Origin: Ardenticatenaceae bacterium
GTDB lineage: Bacteria; Chloroflexota; Anaerolineae; Promineifilales; Promineifilaceae
Assembly (NCBI GenBank): GCA_020634245.1
Contig: JACKCC010000010.1
Span: forward strand, 1-64,000
Direction of reading: 5' to 3'
Length of the DNA stretch: 64,000 nt
The number at the start of each line of letters is the position of its first letter. Position 1 is the stretch's first letter. Shown piece by piece: positions 9,345 through 18,500 of the stretch. The position numbers and the translations under genes are program-made. Under the pieces are notes generated by a model. That model made no database searches and was not told the origin of the DNA. It saw only the letters and a program-made list of their open reading frames with translations.

Positions 9345-9659
9345 CTACCAAACTCGTTTAGCCCAACGTTCGATACGCTCTCTTTCTATCTCAATCGGAT
9401 TCAGCTCGCGCTGTGGCTGCGGGGTCAATTCGGATGGTGTGAGCAGACACGGCCGTAAATAGCGCCCGACAAAAGCCAACACAATTAGCAGATTAAAGGC
9501 CAGCAATTTCCAGGGAGTGGAAACGGCCGTCATCGGATCAGCACCGGTCAAAATCAACAAGGTCACCTCCACTAATCCCACCAACAATGTTAACATTAGG
9601 ACTAAATAAGCCAATATAAATCGTCGTGCCGTTTGATTCAATCGATTTTTAGCCAACAT
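9345..9659 (-). CDS. Small two-helix membrane protein, unknown function
   Basis: 104 residues: a basic N-terminus, two hydrophobic helices (about 13-36 and 47-66) and a charged C-terminal tail rich in Glu/Arg. A GGAGG ribosome site precedes the ATG at 9659. It ends 27 bp before mrpAB on the same strand and is therefore probably first in the antiporter transcript. I do not recognise a family. A role with the antiporter is only inferred from position. Confidence 0.75.
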   Translation of the reverse strand: MLAKNRLNQTARRFILAYLVLMLTLLVGLVEVTLLILTGADPMTAVSTPWKLLAFNLLIVLAFVGRYLRPCLLTPSELTPQPQRELNPIEIERERIERWAKRVW

Positions 9660-9728
9660 CTACTGCCTCCAAATCAAAATTAGCAGATTTTTCATCCTGT
9701 CCCTTACAAATAAAAAGCTGACACACCT

Positions 9729-9747
9729 ACCTGATGTTGGATCAGGT
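9729..9747. promoter_or_regulatory. Inverted repeat in divergent gap (possible operator)
   Basis: ACCTGAT and ATCAGGT form a perfect 7-bp inverted repeat with a 5-bp spacer. It lies in the 258-bp AT-rich gap between the divergent mrp transcript and the glycosyltransferase gene. The size suits a dimeric regulator or a small hairpin. No regulator is encoded next to it. Confidence 0.4.
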
Positions 9748-9864
9748 TTGTATGCCAGCCATTACAAAATTTGCCCTTCTTGTTGAGGCAAAAATGGAAA
9801 AGTCGTTAGAATTAGGGAGAAGATGAACTCCTATTTTTGTTTATTTGTTTACTCATTTGATATA

Positions 9865-9888
9865 TTTTTATCAAAAATATGATAAAAA
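9865..9888. promoter_or_regulatory. AT-rich inverted repeat before glycosyltransferase (possible operator)
   Basis: TTTTTATCA (9865-9873) and TGATAAAAA (9880-9888) are perfect 9-bp inverted copies with a 6-bp spacer. The repeat ends 29 bp before the ATG at 9918, within a strongly AT-rich stretch that is likely the promoter. Position and symmetry suggest a repressor site; this is inference. Confidence 0.45.
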
Positions 9889-9917
9889 ATCAATAAGATT
9901 AGTTTAGAGAAAGATGA

Positions 9918-11168
9918 ATGGTCCTAAATAGACGAATCCTTCTCCCCACAATTGGCAGCGCTGGCGATGTGCATCCGATTATCGGCCTGGGATGCGGTTT
10001 GAGAGCGCGTGGTCACCGTGTCACCGTCATCACCAATCCCTATTTTGAGGCACGTATCCGGCAAGCAGGGTTGGATTTTCTGCCTTTGGGCACAGCAGAA
10101 GCATATGAAAAGGGTGTGGCCAACCCGCAGCTCTGGCACCCCACCAAAGGATTTGAATTTATCGCCCGGACATTTGTGCTGCCACAGTTACGGCCGTTAT
10201 ACCACCTCCTCAAACAATTCTCCCCCGAAGATACAATTATAGTCGCGGCAGGGCTGGCTTTTGGCGCACGGCTGGCGCAAGAAAAACGGGGCATGCCGCT
10301 TATCACTGCCCATTTACAGGCCACGATGCTGCGCAGCCTACACCAATCGCCCATCATGGGACCAAGAGTATTATTGGAACATCTGCCGCCGGCCTTGAAA
10401 CGCATCTGGTTTGACCTCCTTGATCATCAGGTCATTGACCCGGTTCTACTGCCAGAGTTAAACGATTTTCGCTGTGAGTTAGGCCTGCTGCCGGTAAAGC
10501 GTGTCTTTGATCGCTGGCTGCACTCACCACAAAGAGTGTTGGGGCTGTTCCCCGACTGGTACGCCCCACCCCAACCCGATTGGCCAGTGCAAACGGATCT
10601 GACCGGTTTTGTCCATTACGAGACGGATGAAAAACGGCCGTTTCCTCCCGGCGTCGCTCAATTCTTGGAAAAAGGCGATCCACCCATCCTTTTCACGCCC
10701 GGCTCGGCGATGCAGCACGGGGTACAATTCTTTGGCGCGGCGCTGGAAGCGTGCCAACAGTTGGGACGGCGTGGCTTGTTTGTCTCGGCTCATACCGAAC
10801 ATATCCCGGCCAATCTGCCCGATTCGATTTGTTACGCTCCCTATCTGCCCTTCAGCCAGGTGTTGCCGCGGACGGCGGCGCTGGTCTTCCACGGCGGCAT
10901 TGGCACGACAGCGCAAGGGCTGGCAGCGGGGATTCCGATGCTGGTGATGCCCATGAGCCACGACCAGCCGGACAATGCGATACGGCTCAAGCGGTTAGGG
11001 GTCGGTGATTATTTGATGCCTGGGCGGTTTAGAGGAACGGCCGTTGCCCGCAAACTAGACCATCTACTCCACTCCCCCGAAATAGCCGCCAACAGTCAGA
11101 AACTCGCGCCGTTGGTCAATTTTGAACAAGCACTGGACAAGACCTGTCAATTGATCGAAACTGCGTAA
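9918..11168 (+). CDS. UDP-glycosyltransferase, GT1 (macrolide/sterol glucosyltransferase type)
   Basis: 416 residues of the two-domain GT-B fold. The N-terminus (RILLPTIGSAGDVHPIIGLG) is the family's glycine-rich acceptor-domain start. The C-terminal sugar-nucleotide motif is seen at about residues 318-355: HGGIGTTAQGLAAGIPMLV followed by DQPDNA. It would transfer a sugar from a nucleotide donor to a lipid or small hydrophobic acceptor, which cannot be told from sequence. The ATG at 9918 follows a weak AGAGAAAG site. It is monocistronic and convergent with the ankyrin gene (7 bp between stops). Confidence 0.92.
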   Translation: MVLNRRILLPTIGSAGDVHPIIGLGCGLRARGHRVTVITNPYFEARIRQAGLDFLPLGTAEAYEKGVANPQLWHPTKGFEFIARTFVLPQLRPLYHLLKQFSPEDTIIVAAGLAFGARLAQEKRGMPLITAHLQATMLRSLHQSPIMGPRVLLEHLPPALKRIWFDLLDHQVIDPVLLPELNDFRCELGLLPVKRVFDRWLHSPQRVLGLFPDWYAPPQPDWPVQTDLTGFVHYETDEKRPFPPGVAQFLEKGDPPILFTPGSAMQHGVQFFGAALEACQQLGRRGLFVSAHTEHIPANLPDSICYAPYLPFSQVLPRTAALVFHGGIGTTAQGLAAGIPMLVMPMSHDQPDNAIRLKRLGVGDYLMPGRFRGTAVARKLDHLLHSPEIAANSQKLAPLVNFEQALDKTCQLIETA

Positions 11169-11175
11169 TGTCCGT

Positions 11176-12540
11176 TTATTTCGCTCCGGCATCCCACAAC
11201 AGCTTCAAGATACTCTCCGCCCGTTTACCAGTGGCGAATTCGCTCACCCGCTGCGCCGGCAGCGACTCACCGTGATACTTGTGGCCGGCCGGAACCACGT
11301 AATTGACGTCCGCCCCCGATTGGATAAGCAGTTTGGTCATGCGCACGTAGCCGCCGTGAACGGCAAACACCAATGGCGTCCAACCGCGCAGCGCCACGTA
11401 AATCCCTGGACCCGAATGCACCGCGTTTACATCGGCACCTTGTTGAATTAGCAGTTTGGCCAAATCATAAAAGTTGTTCTCAGCGGCAATCATTAATGGG
11501 GAATAGCCGCTGCTGCCCGATTCGTTGGGTTCATTGCCAACACTCAGCAGATACTCGGCCACCCGTTTATGACCGTTAGTAACGGCCAGATTGAACGCTT
11601 TACGGCCGTCATAAATCTGCGCGTGTACATCAGCCCCCGCCTCCACCAAGAAGCGTACCATCTCCAGATGGCCGGAACTGGCTGCCATCGTCAGCGGCGT
11701 ACTGCCGTGATAGTCTGGCGTATTGACGTCGGCCCCTTTGGCCAAGAGTTTTTGAGCCGAAGCCATGTGGCCATGATTGGCCGCCCACCAGAGCGGCGTC
11801 TGGCCGCGCGCTTTGTCAGGTGTGTGCTCGTCCGGCCGTTTGTGATTGACATCGGCCCCCTGGTCGATGAGGGTGTCAGCCACGTCGAACCGTTTCCGCA
11901 TGAGGGCCATCATCAGTGCCGAGCAGCCGTCGTAATCACCGCCGCCAATGGTGACGTTGATGTTGGCGCCGTCGTGCAGGGCCTGGGTAACGGCCGTTAA
12001 CTCTCCCAACACCGCCCCATCCATCAACCGCTGATTAGGTGATTTATTTGGGTCAACCGAAGTTGGTTTCGGCTTGGGCTTCTCCGGCTCAGGCGGCGAT
12101 TCCGCTTTCAGCCCATTCTTGCGCAACACCTCCTTCACATCCCGCGCCAGCCGTTCCCGGTCATTGTAATAATTCATAAACTGGTCATACTTTTCGTCAA
12201 TAAAGCCCAGCGCCACCGCCTGCGCCAATTCCGTCGGCTCATCGCCCGGCTCCAGCGGCGCCCGCAAAAAATCGAGCATCATCTTAGCCATGTCAGGATG
12301 AAACTGGTCTTGCAAAATGTCTACCAGCGCCCGTTTTTGCGGCCAGCTTTCCAACTGCCAATACAAAGCGATGAGCGGCTCCAAATCTTCCGGCCGTACC
12401 CAATCCCGCGCCGCTTCGATCTCATTAAAATCATCAGCTTCGATGATGGCCTGAAAGCGAGTCATTCGTTGGGCTGCGGCTTCTTTTGCTTCGTCTTGGC
12501 CGGAAAATATATTTTTGATTCGTTCCATCCATTTAACCAT
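11176..12540 (-). CDS. Ankyrin-repeat protein
   Basis: 454 residues from the ATG at 12540, chosen for its AAAGGAAA ribosome site; the longer in-frame extension to 12801 has no such site. The first 150 residues are acidic and helical with an unknown domain, followed by a Pro/Lys-rich linker (about 150-170). The C-terminal two thirds carry about seven ankyrin repeats, recognisable from repeated TPLxxAAxxGH and LLxxGADVN patterns. Ankyrin repeats bind proteins; no catalytic domain or signal peptide is visible, so it is probably a cytosolic scaffold. Partner unknown. Confidence 0.88.
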   Translation of the reverse strand: MVKWMERIKNIFSGQDEAKEAAAQRMTRFQAIIEADDFNEIEAARDWVRPEDLEPLIALYWQLESWPQKRALVDILQDQFHPDMAKMMLDFLRAPLEPGDEPTELAQAVALGFIDEKYDQFMNYYNDRERLARDVKEVLRKNGLKAESPPEPEKPKPKPTSVDPNKSPNQRLMDGAVLGELTAVTQALHDGANINVTIGGGDYDGCSALMMALMRKRFDVADTLIDQGADVNHKRPDEHTPDKARGQTPLWWAANHGHMASAQKLLAKGADVNTPDYHGSTPLTMAASSGHLEMVRFLVEAGADVHAQIYDGRKAFNLAVTNGHKRVAEYLLSVGNEPNESGSSGYSPLMIAAENNFYDLAKLLIQQGADVNAVHSGPGIYVALRGWTPLVFAVHGGYVRMTKLLIQSGADVNYVVPAGHKYHGESLPAQRVSEFATGKRAESILKLLWDAGAK

Positions 12541-12655
12541 TTGTGAGTTTCCTTTACGCCTTTTACGGCCAATTGTCATGGCATCACCCCGGCGATTATA
12601 CCAAATCGCATTGCCAATCCTGCTTAAATCCATATACTCCGGCACCAAAGAAAAT

Positions 12656-13629
12656 GGCTCATGTTTGGTACAAGTGATCGGGTAAAATAGCCAATATGGA
12701 CTTTCCAATTGTTGACCTAATGGACCGCGCTTCCTGCGAGGCATGGATAGAAACATATTTTCATCCTGATGGCCTGAAATGTCCCCATCGCGGGGCGTCA
12801 TTGGAGCAAGGTCGCTGGTTTCGCCGTACCCAAAAGAGCGACCTCGATGTGTACCGTTGTCAGGAATGCAAAGGCATCTACAACTTGTACAGCAATACGG
12901 TCTTTGAAGGCCGTTATTTTCGCCCAGAGCAAACGGTCTTGTTTATCCGAGGCGTTTGTCAGGGGAAACCGACGGCACAGTTGGCCCGGGAATTGCGTAT
13001 CAGCCGCACAACAGCGACGGAAGTACGACATCAGTTGCAAGCCAACGCCGAAATAGAACAACCAGAAACCCCACTGGAAGATGAAGAAGTAGAAACCGAC
13101 GAGATGTTCCAAAATGCGGGGGAAAAAAGGTGAATGGCATGGTGACCCAGATGACCCGCCCCGTCGTCGCGCCAACAAACGGCGCGGCCGAGGCACATAC
13201 ACCAATGACCGGCCGCCGGTTTGTGCAGTCATTGGTCGCCAATCACGGCAAGTGCGTATCCGCGTGGTGCCCAACACCCAAGGGGTCACATTGTGTCCTT
13301 TTGTCGAGAAGTTTACCAAAGCTGATGCTACCTTATACACAGACGAGTATGACAGTTACAATCGGCTCAAACGTATCCGTTACACCGTCTGTCATAGTCA
13401 AAACGAATGGGCGCGAGATGATGATGGTGATGGAATCCGTGAGGTTCATGTGAATTCTAATGAAGGCGGTTGGACAGGATTACGCAATTTCTTGCGGCCT
13501 TTTCGCGGGGTCCACAAAAAGCACCTGCCCGGCTACGTTGCCATTCATGAATTTGCCGTCAATCAGAAATGTGTATCTCCCAAATTCATCGCTTCTATCG
13601 TTCGTTTGCACTAGTTCTAAACATGAGCC
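12656..13629 (+). mobile_element. Complete IS1595-family (ISXO2-like) insertion sequence with 8-bp target duplication
   Basis: Terminal inverted repeats begin GGCTCATGTTT at 12656 and end with its complement at 13629; beyond 11 identical bases the next ten are partly conserved. Both sides are flanked by the identical octamer AAGAAAAT (12648-12655 and 13630-13637), which is the 8-bp duplication size of this family. Length is 974 bp. It landed about 35 bp before the fructokinase start. The perfect duplication indicates a recent event, but the transposase inside is frameshifted. Confidence 0.93.
12696..13614 (+). pseudogene. IS1595-family transposase, frameshifted
   Basis: The N-terminal part (12696-13133) has the zinc-ribbon and the first catalytic aspartate in ETDEMFQNAG. 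The C-terminal part (13114-13614) continues with PPRRRANKRRGRGTY, LYTDEYDSY and HVNSNEGGW. The two halves join if one A is removed from the six-A run at 13123-13128. The first zinc-binding pair reads CPHR where the family has CPxC, consistent with a single TGC to CGC change, so one zinc ligand is missing as well. Both defects suggest a dead copy, unless slippage at the A-run restores the frame. Confidence 0.9.
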
Positions 13630-13664
13630 AAGAAAATATTATTTTAGTTGAGGAAGGCAAGCTG

Positions 13665-14600
13665 ATGATTCTTTGTTGTGGTGAAGCCTTGATTGATTTT
13701 GTCCCCTTGCCCGGCCAACGGGCGTACCAACCCTGTCCCGGCGGTTCGGTGTACAACATCGCCGTCGGCCTGGGACGGCTGGAAGCGCCGGTCGGTTTTT
13801 TCTGCAAGATAGCCACCGATTATTTTGGCGATATGCTGGTTGATTACCTGGTTGAAAATGGTGTCAACACCACCTACTGCCTGCGCCAAAATAGTCCGAC
13901 CACGTTGGCCTTTGTCAGTCTGCCCGATGGGGATGAACCGCGCTATATGTTTTATGCCAATGACACGGCCGACCGGCTCCTCGCCGAGAGTGAACTGCCC
14001 GATTTGCCAGAGGCCATTCAGGCGCTGCATTTCGGCTCGATTTCGCTGGTGATGGAGCCGGGGGCAGCCGCTTTAACGGCGCTGATGGCACGGGAAAGCG
14101 GACGGCGTATCATCTCGCTGGATCCCAACGTGCGTCCTGGCCTCATCGCTGACCGGGTGGCTTACCGGCAAAAGTTTGAGTCCTGGGTGCAACTGGTAGA
14201 CATCGTGCGCCTGAGCCAGGTTGATTTTGATTTTTTGTATCCGGGTGTGGAACCGGAACAGATGATTGGCCGCTGGTTGGAGATGGGCGTCAGTTTGTGC
14301 ATTCTGACATTAGGCGAGAAGGGGGCTGTGGGGTATACGGCGCTGGGGGAAACGGCCGTTACCTCCCCACCCGCCATCACCATTGCCGATACCGTCGGAG
14401 CCGGGGATACCTTCCTGGCCGCTGTACTGGCCTATCTTCACCAGACCAGCAAACTACAACACAAAGAGCAGCTGCGCTCCCTTAAAGTAGATGAACTGCA
14501 ACATTGTCTGGATTATGCCAGCCGGGCGGCGGCCATCAACTGTTCCCGCCCCGGCGCTAATCCGCCTTACAAACACGAAATGGAACAAACCTATGAGTAA
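13665..14600 (+). CDS. PfkB-family sugar kinase (fructokinase-like)
   Basis: 311 residues, phosphorylating a sugar (fructose-type) with ATP in the cytosol. The N-terminus LCCGEALIDFVPLPG and the C-terminal anion-hole motif DTVGAGDTF (near residue 245) are diagnostic of the ribokinase/PfkB family. The ATG at 13665 has an AGGAAGG site; the longer frame from 13569 would start inside the upstream insertion sequence. The stop overlaps the transaldolase start by 8 bases, so the pair is coupled. The insertion sequence lies between this gene and its original promoter. Confidence 0.93.
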   Translation: MILCCGEALIDFVPLPGQRAYQPCPGGSVYNIAVGLGRLEAPVGFFCKIATDYFGDMLVDYLVENGVNTTYCLRQNSPTTLAFVSLPDGDEPRYMFYANDTADRLLAESELPDLPEAIQALHFGSISLVMEPGAAALTALMARESGRRIISLDPNVRPGLIADRVAYRQKFESWVQLVDIVRLSQVDFDFLYPGVEPEQMIGRWLEMGVSLCILTLGEKGAVGYTALGETAVTSPPAITIADTVGAGDTFLAAVLAYLHQTSKLQHKEQLRSLKVDELQHCLDYASRAAAINCSRPGANPPYKHEMEQTYE

Positions 14601-15258
14601 CTTACGCCTTTACCTCGACTCGGCCGACATCCCCACCTGGCAGCGCCTGCTGCCCACCGGTATGTTTTATGGCGTCACCACCAACCCCAAACTGCTTTAT
14701 CAGGAGGGCATTCTCTGCACAGTGGAGAATCTGGCAAAGTTGGCTGACGCTGCATTTGAGCTGGAAGCACAAGAAATTCACCTGCAAGTTTGGGGCAAAG
14801 ATACGGAATCGATGCTTGCCATTGGCCGGGAAATTGCCGACATTGATTGCCGCGTCAGCATCAAGGTGCCGATCACAACGGTCGGCATTGTATGCGCCCG
14901 GCAGCTCATTGACGAAGGGAATCGAGTGACGTTAACGGCCGTACACGCGGCCAGCCAGCTCCTAACCGCCATCGCCCTGGGAGCCGATTACGCCGCCCCC
15001 TATCTGGGCCGGATGAACGATGCCGGGCTAAACGGGCTGGACGAACTGCGCATCATGCAGCAGATGGTGCGCCGCCTGGAAAGTCACACCCGCATTTTGG
15101 CCGCCAGCATCCGCCAATTGTCCGATTTGACGGCACTGGCCGAATATGGGCTGGACACCTTCACCCTGCTGCCTGATCTGGTGGATGAACTATTGGAAAA
15201 TCCGCTGACGATAAAAGCGGCGGCCGAGTTTAACGAAAAAGCGCAGTTGAAGGAATAA
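14593..15258 (+). CDS. Transaldolase-family protein (TalC/fructose-6-phosphate aldolase type)
   Basis: 221 residues, the size of the short transaldolase/FSA branch, a TIM-barrel Schiff-base aldolase of the pentose phosphate pathway. Seen: LYLDSADIPTWQ with the first conserved aspartate, GVTTNPKLL, and SIKVPIT with the likely Schiff-base lysine. The start ATG lies inside the last codons of the kinase gene. Co-expression with a sugar kinase suggests sugar-phosphate interconversion, but whether it is transaldolase or aldolase cannot be decided here. Confidence 0.92.
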   Translation: MSNLRLYLDSADIPTWQRLLPTGMFYGVTTNPKLLYQEGILCTVENLAKLADAAFELEAQEIHLQVWGKDTESMLAIGREIADIDCRVSIKVPITTVGIVCARQLIDEGNRVTLTAVHAASQLLTAIALGADYAAPYLGRMNDAGLNGLDELRIMQQMVRRLESHTRILAASIRQLSDLTALAEYGLDTFTLLPDLVDELLENPLTIKAAAEFNEKAQLKE

Positions 15259-15387
15259 TGGACCAAGACCTCCCTTGTGGGTGATTCAGGGGAACGGGAA
15301 GGGCCATGTTCGCCCCATTCATGACCCTTCACCGTTTTTGCCTCAATTTACACGCCAGAAAAACGCTGAAAATCGACCTTTCATGCT

Positions 15388-15393
15388 ACAATA
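15388..15393 (+). promoter_or_regulatory. Possible -10 element upstream of CHAT gene
   Basis: TACAAT lies 132 bp before the ATG at 15525 in a 266-bp gap that otherwise shows no gene. The matching -35 is weak (CTGAAA, spacing about 15). Low confidence. Confidence 0.25.
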
Positions 15394-15524
15394 TCACAAG
15401 AAATGCGACACACTAAACGAACAAAAGTGTATCGCAGCTGTTGATTCTTACATTTTGCTTTTTGTGGGATAACAGCCAACATCGCATCCTGACCTGCCCC
15501 ACGATAATTGGAAGGATTGGGAGC

Positions 15525-18500
15525 ATGTCCGATTCAACATCACGCGAGCCAAACGGTGGGGAAAATCCTGATCAGCCCAACAATCAGCCTGTGTCCGATT
15601 CGCTTGAGACACATCGTGGTTTCCAGCAGCTGCGCGATCTGATTGACCAGCATTTTACCCTGGAAGAAATTCAAGGGCTTTGTTTCGACCTCAGCGTCGA
15701 GTTTGAACATCTGGCTGGCAGCACCCGCCCCCTCAAAATCCAAAATCTAATCGCCCACCTGGGCCAGCGACAGCGCCTGCCCGACCTTTTGCATTGGCTG
15801 AAACAGCAGCGGCCTCAGGTGGATTGGGCAGTGGCCGAACAAGCTGATTGGCGGCCACCGGTGGAGTCGTTCGATTTTGCTGCTGTGCCTGTCCACGAAC
15901 GGCCGTCACGCACGCCACAATATCTCGATTTTGAAATTGAAGTCGGGGCCGGGCAAGGGCGGGAATATCCCGTAGCCGTCATTCGTTCCCCGGCTGGCGA
16001 AGCGCGGGAGACGATGCAGTTTCCCTATGATGAATTGGCGCTGGAAAACCGGCTGCAAAGCTTACAAATCGCCCTGCTCCATGCCGGTGGGGCACACCGG
16101 CAGATGCTGACGGCAGAGGAACGGCTGGTGCAGGAATTTGGCCGGGATTTGTTCAATGCCCTGCTCACCGGTGAAATGCGCAGCCGTTTTGACGTAAGCT
16201 GCACCGAAGCCCGTACGCAAGGCAAAGGGCTGCGCCTGAAACTGCGTCTCCAGCCGCCAGAACTGGCCCGCCTGCCTTGGGAGTTTCTCTATGACTCTCG
16301 CCGAGCCGAGTACATTTGCCTGTCACGCGAAACGCCGGTTATTCGTTACCTGGAACTCCCTCAATCCATCCAACCGCTGACGGTCAATCCGCCGCTGCGC
16401 ATCCTGGGCATGGCGGTGAGTCCGCGCGGGCTGCCGCCGTTGGATATTGATCGAGAAAAGCAGCGGGTGGACATGGCCGTACGGCCGTTACAAGCCAGCG
16501 GCATCGTCCAGCTAACCTGGCTGGCCGGGTCAACCTGGCGCGATTTGCAGCGGGCCATGCGCGCCGGTCCCTGGCATATCTTCCACTTCATCGGGCATGG
16601 CGGCTTTGACCGCCTGGCCGACGAGGGCTTCATTGCCCTGGCCAATGAATCTAGCGACCCCCACCGGCTGATGGCTACCGAGTTGGGCCGCTTGCTGGCC
16701 GATCATCATTCACTGCGTATGGTACTGCTTAACTCTTGCGAGGGGGCGCGGGGCAGCCAGCACGATGTCTTTTCCAGTTCGGCGGCTATTCTGGTACGGC
16801 GCGGCTTGCCGGCTGTCCTGGCCATGCAGTACGCCATCACCGACCGGGCGGCGATTGAGTTTGCCCGCGCCTTTTACGAGGCGTTAACCGACAACTTGCC
16901 GGTGGATGCGGCCGTGGCCGAGGCTCGCAAAGCGGTCAGTCTGGCAATGAGTTACACGGTGGAATGGGGCACGCCGGTGTTGTACATGCGCGCGCCGCAG
17001 GGCATCATCTTCAAAATCGCCGCTGCGCCGCGCCCGGCTCCGATTGACCTGACGGAAACGAGTAGCGGCCTGGAGGAAAGGCTGGAACAGCTTTACACCG
17101 ATGGATTAGGCGCATACTGGGTCGAAGACTGGGACAAGGCCTGCCGCCGTTTCCAAAAGATTCTGGATATAAAACCTGGCTATGGCGATACGGCCGTTCG
17201 CCTGGCCGCAGCCCAACGGCAAAAGAAATTGCAAATCCTTTACCAGCAGGCCCAGGCTGCCGGGGAGAATTGGGGCGCGGCGATTTCGGCGCTGGAAGAA
17301 ATTGTGGCCGACGCGCCTGAATATCGGGATGCCCAGGCGTTGCTGGCCGCTGCCCGGCAGCAGAAGCAGTTGGCCGACCTGTATGCCGAAGCCCGCCGCT
17401 TGCATGGTGCTGGGCAGTGGCAGGCAGTTGTCAACGTGTTCGGCCAGATTCGGGGGATGGAGCCGGAGTATCCCGACTCGGATGATTTGCTAGTCAACGC
17501 CGAACAAGAGGTAGCCGAACTCCAGCGGCAAGCGGAATTGAACCGGCTGTACGGCCGTGCCGTGCGCCAGATCGATGCCGGTGAGTGGGAATCAGCGCGT
17601 CAGCTTTTGGCCACGATCGTCGAAATGGAGCCAGATTACCGGGAGACCAAAGGGCTGCTGGCCCGCGCCGAAGAAGCGGCAGCCCACGTCAAAGCAGAAC
17701 AAGAACGGCAAGCTCAAGTCAATACCTGGTATGAGCAGGCGCTGAGTCTGGCACGGGCCGGGCAGTGGCCGCAGGTACTGGCCAAAATGCAGGAGATTGC
17801 AGCGCTCGATCCCCAATTTGCCGACGTGGAGGGCATTACGGAACGAGCGCAGGCGGAAATTGAGCAGGCAGAATCGGAAGCGCGGCGGCAAGATGTGCTG
17901 GCCACGCTCTACGCAGAAGCGGTGCGCCTGCTGAAAGCGGAATCATACCAGGCCGCGTTGGAAAAATGGCGCGACGTGCAGGCCCTGGACGCCGAATACC
18001 CTGACCGGCAAAGGGTGCAGCATACGGCCAAAAAGAAGTTGAAGCAGCTCAGCCAAACGGCCGTACCCCGCCGCCGCTGGCCGCGTAAAAATTGGTTGTG
18101 GTTGGGTGGTGCGGGAGTGGTAGTGACGGCCGTTGTCCTTTTGTTACTCCTCAACCCTTTTGAGTGGGGCATGGGAAATGAGGCAGCCGGAATTGTGCCA
18201 ACGGCTTCGGTTGCTGCCTGTGAGCCTGAGGCGATTTACTGCGAGGATTTTGAAAACGGCCGTGCCGATGATTGGAAGCTCGAACCTGGCTGGGAAGTCA
18301 TTGAAAGCAGCGCCAACCATTATTTACAAGGCAGTGAAAACAGTTATGCGTTTTTGCAGCACACCGGCTGGACGGATTACCGTTTGCGTTTCCGTTTCAA
18401 GCTGGATCAGGGGAGACTGCAACTCTATTACCGCTATTTGCCTGAGGAAAAGCAATGGTACACCATTGGCAACGCTGAAGCTGGCAATTTCTATTTGGTT

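Noticed and set aside
12541..12801. N-terminal extension of the ankyrin protein to 12801
   Set aside because: It crosses into the IS1595 element and lacks a ribosome site; ATG 12540 has one.
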